A stretch of DNA of 27,992 bases from Candidatus Yanofskybacteria bacterium RIFOXYD1_FULL_42_10 (GTDB lineage: Bacteria; Patescibacteriota; Minisyncoccia; 2-02-FULL-40-12; GWA2-44-9). How positions within the stretch are numbered: position 1 is the first letter of the stretch; the number at the start of each line of letters is the position of its first letter. The stretch lies in NCBI GenBank assembly GCA_001795975.1, contig MGLG01000046.1, positions 1 to 27,992 on the forward strand, written 5' to 3'. Below are positions 23,353-27,992 of the stretch, piece after piece. Made by a program: the position numbers and the translations under genes. The notes under the pieces are model-generated. The model worked only from the letters and a program-made list of their open reading frames with translations. It did not search any database and was not told the DNA's origin.

Positions 23353-24364
23353 TTTTTAAATTTTTTATATCGGCACCTACCATTATTTTTACTAATTGGA
23401 TAAAATTTGTTTTTGGCTTCCAGCCAAGAACTTTTTTGACTTTTGCCGTATCGGCAATCAGATTATGCACTTCGGCTGGGCGATAATAGCGTGGGTCAAT
23501 CACGACATATTTTTTATAGTCGCCTAAACCGGCTTCTTTGAAGGCTATTTCTAGGAATTCATGAATGGAATGGCTTTCACCAGTGCCGACGACATAATCA
23601 TCCGGCACGGAGTATTGCATCATTAGATAAGCTGCTTCCATATATTCCGGTGCGTAACCCCAGTCGCGCTTAGCTTCAAGGTTGCCGAGAAATATTTTTC
23701 TGTCTAAACCAGCTTTTATCCTGGCGATTCCGCGGGTAATTTTTCTGGTTACAAATGTTTCACCGCGTCTTTCTGATTCGTGATTAAATAAAATTCCGTT
23801 TACTGCGAATATGCCGTAAGCTTCGCGGTATAATTTAGTGGCGTGATAAGCAAAAACCTTGGAACATCCATAAGGGCTTTGCGGATGAAAAACTGTGTTT
23901 TCGTTTTGAGGCGGGGGAGTGGTGCCGAACATTTCGCTGGAACTTGCCTGATAAAATTTTATTTTTTTCTTTGTATGTATTTGAAAATCTTTGATAGCCT
24001 CAAGAATGCGGAGCGCGCCTAAAGCGGTAACATCTGCTGTGTACTCCGGCGTATCAAAGGAAACTCTAACATGTGATTGTGCTCCAAGATTATAAATTTC
24101 ATTTGGCTGAATACTATAAATCAATTGACGGATAGTGCCGGTGTCGTTTAAATCTCCATAATGCAAAAACAACTTCGCTTTTGTGTCATGCGGGTCAGTA
24201 TAGAGATGCTCAACGCGGCTGGTATTAAAAGTGGACGCCCTTCTTATTAATCCGTGAACCTCATAATTTTTAGAAAGTAAGATTTCGGCCAAAAAAGAAC
24301 CGTCTTGACCGGTGATTCCGGTGATCAGTGCAACTTTTTTATTTTTTTTGATATGATGGAGCAT
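23342..24364 (-). CDS. gmd: GDP-mannose 4,6-dehydratase
   Basis: This enzyme makes GDP-4-keto-6-deoxy-D-mannose from GDP-mannose, the first step to GDP-fucose. It has the NADP motif GITGQDG (Gly16, Gly19, Gly22), the RRAST loop, NLGAQSHVRVSFDTPEYTA, the catalytic SSSEMFG and SPYGCSK (Tyr-X3-Lys), and the strongly conserved NHESERRGETFVTRKI, LEAKRDWGYAPEYMEA and RYYRPAEV. Length (340 aa) is standard. It is the first gene of the minus-strand trio, followed by fcl with an 11-bp overlap. No Shine-Dalgarno is visible; TATTAT lies 6 nt before the ATG, a pattern that predicts a leaderless mRNA. The divergent flippase gene starts 63 bp away. Confidence 0.95.
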   Translation of the reverse strand: MLHHIKKNKKVALITGITGQDGSFLAEILLSKNYEVHGLIRRASTFNTSRVEHLYTDPHDTKAKLFLHYGDLNDTGTIRQLIYSIQPNEIYNLGAQSHVRVSFDTPEYTADVTALGALRILEAIKDFQIHTKKKIKFYQASSSEMFGTTPPPQNENTVFHPQSPYGCSKVFAYHATKLYREAYGIFAVNGILFNHESERRGETFVTRKITRGIARIKAGLDRKIFLGNLEAKRDWGYAPEYMEAAYLMMQYSVPDDYVVGTGESHSIHEFLEIAFKEAGLGDYKKYVVIDPRYYRPAEVHNLIADTAKVKKVLGWKPKTNFIQLVKIMVGADIKNLKNVK

Positions 24365-24427
24365 ATGTTTATAATAGTATTTATAACAGATTTAGCTTAT
24401 TCCAAAAATAAATAAATTACAATTCTA
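24365..24427. promoter_or_regulatory. Divergent promoter region between gmd and the flippase
   Basis: Only 63 AT-rich bases separate the two start codons. On the minus strand TATTAT (24371-24376) ends 6 nt before the gmd ATG. On the plus strand TACAAT (24418-24423) ends 4 nt before the flippase ATG. Neither has a good -35 box or Shine-Dalgarno. Confidence 0.4.
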
Positions 24428-25753
24428 ATGAACCAGCTTTTAAAATTAGAAATTACAATTAAAAATTTAGCAAGCCATCGCTTTATCCACAATGTCGCCA
24501 CTCTTCAGGTCGGCAGTTTTTTGGGTAATTTCATTCAGGCCGGCATTGGTATATTTTTGGCGCGTATGCTGCAACCGGAACGGTTTGGAGAATATGCTTT
24601 GGCGATAGGCATGGCAAGCTTAGCCAGTATTGTTTTGGGTTCCGGCATTCAGGATGCGGCGGCCAATCTTTTGGGCTCTTCTTATGCCCGGAAAGATGCC
24701 GAAGAAACAAAAAATGTACTTGCCTTTACGATTAAGATAACTTTTTTCGCGGCTTTACTTACAATTCTGATTTTGCCGTTCCTGCCTTTTATTTCCCGAG
24801 CGCTTTATAAAGATTTTTGGATCGGAATTTATGCCGCGGTGATTGTTATTGCGTCTATTTTTTCGGTTTCTTTTTTCTCTTTGTCCACCATGGCTTTGCA
24901 GGCCGTGGGAAAAATAAGAGGAATGATGATGCTGGCGGTTTCCGACCAAATTGCAAGATACGGTTTGGCGTTGGTATTTACGGCGGTCGGTTTTGGAGTT
25001 TTAGGTGCGGTGAGCGGACATTTAATTGGAGCGGTTATTTTGTTTTTTGTTTCAGCGGCGATATGGGGATGGGTTCAAAGAAAGGAAACAATTTTGCCTT
25101 CTCTTTGGACGCTTATCAAACACGCGGGGACAGTAAGCATAAAAAAATATTTTGGATTTAGTTTTTGGGTGGCGATAGATCGGAATATGGGCAATCTTTT
25201 TATGGCCTTGCCCGTGGTTCTTACCGGAATATATGTTGCCAATTCCGAGGTAACTTTTTTTAAACTTGCTTTCGGTTTTGTAAATCTTGCTTTGAGCATG
25301 CTTGGTCCTATCTCCGTTTTGCTTAACATGGAATTTCCTAAAATGATGGTTGAGGGCGGCGGAAAATTAGCGAGGAATTTTATCAGGGTGTCGCTCTATT
25401 CTATGGGTTTGTCGGTCTTATTGGTGTTGGGAGCAATTATTACCGCGCCGATTGTTTTTAAATTTTTTTACGGAGTCAACTTTATGCCAAGCGTAAAATA
25501 TGTTTCAGGCCTGTTTGTTTACGGAGCTTTGTTCGGCATCGGCGTAGGCTTGGGACCGATGTGGAGGGCGATTGGTCAAGTCAAAATTTCCATTATAATA
25601 AATCTAATTATTTTAGGATTGGGTATTCCGCTGGGTCTTTGGCTGATAAAATCATACGGTCTTTGGGGCGCGGTGATTATGGTTACTTTATGGTTTTCTG
25701 TGTCTCATCTCGTCTCGTTCTTTTATTTATTGAGGAAATTAAAAACAACCTGA
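24428..25753 (+). CDS. Wzx-type oligosaccharide flippase
   Basis: This is a polytopic membrane protein of the MOP superfamily (RfbX/Wzx, polysaccharide_synt) that moves lipid-linked repeat units across the inner membrane. It has about 12 hydrophobic helices. The first contains LQVGSFLGNFIQAGIGIFLARML followed by the family mark QPERFGEYALA, and later marks are AALLTILILPFLPFISRALY and FWVAIDRNMGNLFM. The pattern GEYALAIGMASLASIVLGSGIQDA is typical of the second helix. Length (441 aa) is usual. It lies between the fucose genes and the polymerase-like gene, as expected in a Wzx/Wzy locus. Its presence makes the damaged ABC exporter at the other end potentially redundant. The stop is TGA. Confidence 0.9.
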   Translation: MNQLLKLEITIKNLASHRFIHNVATLQVGSFLGNFIQAGIGIFLARMLQPERFGEYALAIGMASLASIVLGSGIQDAAANLLGSSYARKDAEETKNVLAFTIKITFFAALLTILILPFLPFISRALYKDFWIGIYAAVIVIASIFSVSFFSLSTMALQAVGKIRGMMMLAVSDQIARYGLALVFTAVGFGVLGAVSGHLIGAVILFFVSAAIWGWVQRKETILPSLWTLIKHAGTVSIKKYFGFSFWVAIDRNMGNLFMALPVVLTGIYVANSEVTFFKLAFGFVNLALSMLGPISVLLNMEFPKMMVEGGGKLARNFIRVSLYSMGLSVLLVLGAIITAPIVFKFFYGVNFMPSVKYVSGLFVYGALFGIGVGLGPMWRAIGQVKISIIINLIILGLGIPLGLWLIKSYGLWGAVIMVTLWFSVSHLVSFFYLLRKLKTT

Positions 25754-25831
25754 TTTGCATAATAATTTCTTAGATTCAACAAGAAAACGCCGATTGCATG
25801 AGTATGTTTTTTGATTGCGAAAATATAATTT

Positions 25832-25864
25832 AAAAAAACACTCATCGTTTTTCGATGAGTGTTT
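25832..25864 (-). terminator. Hairpin terminator of the small Cys protein gene
   Basis: A perfect 12-bp stem (25836-25847 with 25853-25864) has a 5-nt loop. On the minus strand it is followed by seven T residues, so it ends the gene at 25911-26171. On the plus strand it may also slow read-through from the flippase gene. Confidence 0.85.
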
Positions 25865-25910
25865 ATCGAAAGCGTCAACCTAAAGAATTGGTGAAAGTTG
25901 TCTTTCCTGT

Positions 25911-26171
25911 TTAGAATTTCGAATGTTTGAGCTCGGCAAGATTTCTATCAAGTTCAGCATGTGTTCTTCCTAAATCAATTCTTTGGCCAGACGGCGAGAT
26001 GGCATAGGCATTTGTTATCATGGTAATTCTATCTTGACCACACGAGGCAACCCCAGTTTCGATATGCACCTCATATCCGCAATCATGACATGTCTGATGT
26101 GATGAACCATTTATCAATGCGGTTTTTAGGATGTGTCCCGAATCTTCATCAACGGAAAGGTGAGTTGACAT
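25911..26171 (-). CDS. Small hypothetical protein with Cys motif
   Basis: The family is not recognised. The 86-residue soluble protein has a CHDCG pair (Cys-X2-Cys) and a further SCG thirteen residues later, too few cysteines for a complete four-Cys zinc ribbon unless His residues in the same segment (SSHQTCHDCGYEVHI) take part. The C-terminus (TDLGR-like and AELDRNLAELKHSK) looks helical. The start at 26171 is chosen because AAAGGGGA lies 6-7 nt upstream; an in-frame ATG at 26198 would include this site in the coding part. It has a near-perfect promoter, a structured leader and a terminator of its own, so it is a real single-gene unit and not part of the glycan operons. Confidence 0.72.
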   Translation of the reverse strand: MSTHLSVDEDSGHILKTALINGSSHQTCHDCGYEVHIETGVASCGQDRITMITNAYAISPSGQRIDLGRTHAELDRNLAELKHSKF

Positions 26172-26206
26172 TTTTATTTCCCCTTTGTTGTAAAACAATG
26201 ATATTT

Positions 26207-26243
26207 AGCCGGTTTGGCCGTCATTGCCACTTGGCAAACGGCT
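26207..26243 (-). promoter_or_regulatory. Structured 5' leader with two exclusive hairpins
   Basis: In the minus-strand transcript GCCGTTTGCCA can pair with TGGCAATGACGGC (26217-26242, a 2-nt bulge). The same first arm, AGCCGTTTG, can instead pair with CAAACCGGCT further 3' with one bulge. The two folds exclude each other, as in attenuators or RNA switches. The ribosome site lies further downstream. Confidence 0.35.
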
Positions 26244-26256
26244 CCAGATAAGTAGT

Positions 26257-26285
26257 ATATTATCTTATAATACATGCGTTGTCAA
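26257..26285 (-). promoter_or_regulatory. Promoter of the small Cys protein
   Basis: On the minus strand TTGACA (complement of 26280-26285) and TAATAT (complement of 26257-26262) are separated by 17 bp. It predicts a leader of about 80 nt. Confidence 0.7.
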
Positions 26286-26341
26286 GATTGCGTAATCTTT
26301 CAAAAATATTTGTAATTTTCTACACTTTTATAAATTATAAA

Positions 26342-26481
26342 GAGGCCACGCCCCTTAAAGTAACTTTCGCAGGAATTTTGGCTTGGTTCCCCGCCAATGG
26401 CGGGGACAAAATTCCGAGAATGTAGATAGTGATTTCTCGCAGGAAGAAATCAACTATCGGTACTTTAAGGGGCGTGGCCTC
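26342..26481. repeat. 140-bp inverted-repeat element with internal hairpins
   Basis: A perfect 21-bp inverted repeat (26342-26362 with 26461-26481, core GGCCACGCCCC) encloses about 98 bp. Inside are a hairpin with arms GGAATTTTG (26372-26380) and CAAAATTCC (26407-26415), holding an inner stem TCCCCGCC/GGCGGGGA (26388-26406), and a third imperfect hairpin (GATAG...GATTTC with GAAATC...CTATC, about 26425-26458). TCGCAGGA occurs twice in the element. No target-site duplication or open frame is visible. It could be a MITE-like mobile remnant or encode a cloverleaf-shaped RNA. Confidence 0.85.
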
Positions 26482-26596
26482 GGAGGAATTTTATTTTACA
26501 ATTTTCATATAGTCGCTCAAAGTGAAGATTTGCCAAAACCTTAGTTTTTGATAAAATTCAATGACAATGCCAGGCAGTGAAAATTCGATAACGATT

Positions 26597-26869
26597 ATGT
26601 TCCATTATATCTATGTTTTACAAAGCTTAAAGCTGTTAAACAAGGTATATATTGGGTTTACAAATAATCTGCAAAAAAGGCTGAAAGAACATAATCGTAG
26701 TTTAAATTTTTCAACAAAACCGTACATGCCATGGCAAATGATTTTTTGCGAAGCGTATAAAAATGAAAAAGATGCGCGACGCAGGGAGAAGTATTTAAAA
26801 ACTAACCAAGGAGCTCGATTGTTAAAGCATATGCTCAAGGAATATTTTTATGAGCAAAAGATGAGATAA
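26597..26869 (+). CDS. GIY-YIG nuclease domain protein (UPF0213/YhbQ-like)
   Basis: This is a small single-domain GIY-YIG protein of 90 residues. The two strand motifs appear as YIYVL (4-8) and VYIGFT (17-22), followed by the catalytic Arg28 in NLQKRLKEHN with His32, and the Glu of the metal site in RRREKYLKT near residue 66. The start at 26597 places the YIY strand at the N-terminus as in the family; a longer frame begins at ATG 26561. No Shine-Dalgarno is seen for either. Family members are proposed to nick DNA, but function is poorly known. Such genes are frequent in CPR genomes. Its place beside the inverted-repeat element may be chance or a sign of a mobile unit. Confidence 0.85.
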   Translation: MFHYIYVLQSLKLLNKVYIGFTNNLQKRLKEHNRSLNFSTKPYMPWQMIFCEAYKNEKDARRREKYLKTNQGARLLKHMLKEYFYEQKMR

Positions 26870-26887
26870 TCGAATTTCTACTGCCTG

Positions 26888-27992
26888 GTGATTACAAAAG
26901 AACCGATTTTAGCTAAAATACTGCGATATTTAATGTATGCCACGGCATTGGTGCCTTTGATTATTTTTTCGCAGTTTATGTCGCCTTTTCATTTTGGAAA
27001 AGTGATTGTTTTTCGAAGCTTGATAGAAATTGCTGCCATTCTATATATTTTATTGATTTGGCAAGACAGAACTTATTTGCCCAAAATAAATAAAATTTTT
27101 TGGGCATTTTTTCTGTTTGTCATTGCTTTTACTGTTACGACCGTAACTAGCATGGCGCCTTTTTCAAGTTTTTGGGGATCTCTTGAGAGGATGGGTGGTC
27201 TTTGGACATTTGGGCATTATTTTGTGTTTTTTGTAATTCTTATATCGGTCTTAAGATCTAAGCAGGATTGGAACTTATTTTTAGAGATTATTATTGTTTC
27301 GGGAATTTTATCCGCTATTTACGGATTCGGACAAAAAACCGATATGAAATTTTTTATCGGCAGTGGAAACAGGGCGAGAATTTTCGGTACGCTTGGTAAT
27401 CCCGCCTTATTTGCCGGTTATCAATTGCTTACACTATTTTTAGCCGGCACCTTATTTTTTAGAAAAGATAATTCCAGAAATAAAAAAATATTTTTTGGTT
27501 TGGCGGCAATTATTATGTCTGTGGCTGTTTTAATGACTGCCGTCAGGGGTTCCATTCTTGCTTTAGGCCTTGGGTTTTTAATTTTTGCTTTTTTATATTC
27601 TTGGCATTATAAAACCAAAATTGCCAAAAAAATTCTTATTGGCTTATTATTCTGCGCCGCTTTGTTCGTGATTTTTTCTTTAACCATGAAAAATACGGCA
27701 TTTGTCACAAAGTCCAGTTATTTGACCAGGGTTACCAATCTTTCTTTCGGTAATTTTACGGTTCAAACAAGATTTTGGGCTTGGCAAGCGGGTCTTAAGG
27801 GGTGGAGCGAAAGTCCAAGAACCGTATTACTGGGTTGGGGACCGGAAAATTTTAACATTCCTTTTTCAAAAAACTTTAATCCAAAATTTTTCACGGGACC
27901 CGGCTCCGAAACTCTTTTTGACCGCGCTCACAATATGTTTGTTGAGGTTTTGGTGACTATGGGATTGTTGGGTTTTCTCGCATATGCGGGAT
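26888..27992 (+). CDS. O-antigen ligase/polymerase-type membrane protein (partial, C-terminus outside)
   Basis: The open frame runs from GTG 26888 off the end of the window. It encodes about 368 residues with many hydrophobic helices and the Wzy_C/WaaL layout: helices near LVPLIIFSQFM, IEIAAILYILLIW and WAFFLFVIAFTVTTV, then the loop SFWGSLERMGGLW, IYGFGQ, the motif RIFGTLGNPALFAGYQLL, helices to LFCAALFVIFSL, a large outer loop with QTRFWAWQAGLKGW and LLGWGPENF, and FDRAHNMFVEVLV. The last motif is characteristic of the family. It would polymerise or ligate the exported glycan at the outer membrane face. The start is uncertain: GTG 26888 or ATG 26933, neither with a clear Shine-Dalgarno. It fits the adjacent flippase gene. 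Confidence 0.88.
   Translation, partial: MITKEPILAKILRYLMYATALVPLIIFSQFMSPFHFGKVIVFRSLIEIAAILYILLIWQDRTYLPKINKIFWAFFLFVIAFTVTTVTSMAPFSSFWGSLERMGGLWTFGHYFVFFVILISVLRSKQDWNLFLEIIIVSGILSAIYGFGQKTDMKFFIGSGNRARIFGTLGNPALFAGYQLLTLFLAGTLFFRKDNSRNKKIFFGLAAIIMSVAVLMTAVRGSILALGLGFLIFAFLYSWHYKTKIAKKILIGLLFCAALFVIFSLTMKNTAFVTKSSYLTRVTNLSFGNFTVQTRFWAWQAGLKGWSESPRTVLLGWGPENFNIPFSKNFNPKFFTGPGSETLFDRAHNMFVEVLVTMGLLGFLAYAG

Larger units (their letters stand above)
26172..26596. other. 425-bp region without a gene
   Basis: It holds the leader and promoter of the minus-strand small protein, an AT-rich stretch at 26290-26340, the large inverted-repeat element at 26342-26481, and an AT-rich upstream part of the GIY-YIG gene with TTGCCA and TAAAAT about 16 bp apart near 26530-26557. 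No RNA gene of a known class was recognised. Confidence 0.6.

Noticed and set aside
26342..26481. tRNA or insertion sequence
   Set aside because: The outer stem is far too long and no CCA end or conserved T-loop is seen; there is no transposase frame or target duplication.
1..27992. CRISPR array, tRNA or rRNA genes
   Set aside because: No regularly spaced direct repeats and no tRNA- or rRNA-like sequence were noticed on reading both strands.

Overview
The window reads as one contiguous chromosomal locus for building a surface polysaccharide. The DNA is AT-rich with dense genes, and TGA is used as a normal stop (the SDR at 8357 and the flippase at 24428 end in TGA). Weak Shine-Dalgarno use in the flanking blocks, many small glycan genes, a stand-alone GIY-YIG protein and a Wzy-type protein with a DRAHN motif fit a Patescibacteria/CPR-type bacterium (Parcubacteria-like). 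That assignment is an inference; no rRNA or tRNA gene was seen to test it.

Layout. (A) 1-5783 (+): the end of an ABC exporter whose reading frame and catalytic residues look damaged, then a NeuB-SAF-TIM-barrel fusion, a sialyltransferase-like protein, a methyltransferase and an SpsF-type cytidylyltransferase. (B) 5831-15089: a B12/radical-SAM protein on the minus strand, then on the plus strand a KdsC-like phosphatase, SDR, transketolase, second SpsF protein, GT-B transferase and class-III aminotransferase. Most of these have their own near-consensus promoter, strong Shine-Dalgarno and hairpin terminator. (C) 15174-21362 (+): methyltransferase, DUF4910-type aminopeptidase, second NeuB without SAF, a paralogue of the block A transferase, another methyltransferase and a GT4 glycosyltransferase. 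(D) 21342-24364 (-): gmd and fcl for GDP-L-fucose plus a GT4 enzyme. (E) 24428-27992: Wzx-type flippase, a small Cys-containing protein (-), a 140-bp inverted-repeat element, a GIY-YIG protein and the first part of a Wzy/WaaL-type membrane protein.

How they could work together (inference). NeuB-family enzymes condense phosphoenolpyruvate with an aldose to make 3-deoxy-ulosonic acids, KdsC-type phosphatases remove a terminal phosphate, SpsF/CMP-NeuAc-synthetase-like enzymes activate the acid with CTP, and HP/S-motif GT-B enzymes transfer it. The window holds two NeuBs, two SpsF proteins and two related transferases, suggesting two acidic sugars or one sugar handled by two lines. No recognisable NeuC, Pse or Leg precursor gene is present; the SDR, transketolase, aminotransferase and radical-SAM genes may supply an uncommon precursor or tailoring steps. 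GDP-fucose joins the repeat unit, Wzx would flip it and the terminal membrane protein would polymerise or ligate it.

The main points for a second look are the central gene set as a possible undescribed ulosonate pathway, the apparently permuted transferase pair, the NeuB fusion, the block-wise switch in expression signals, and the structured repeat at 26342-26481.
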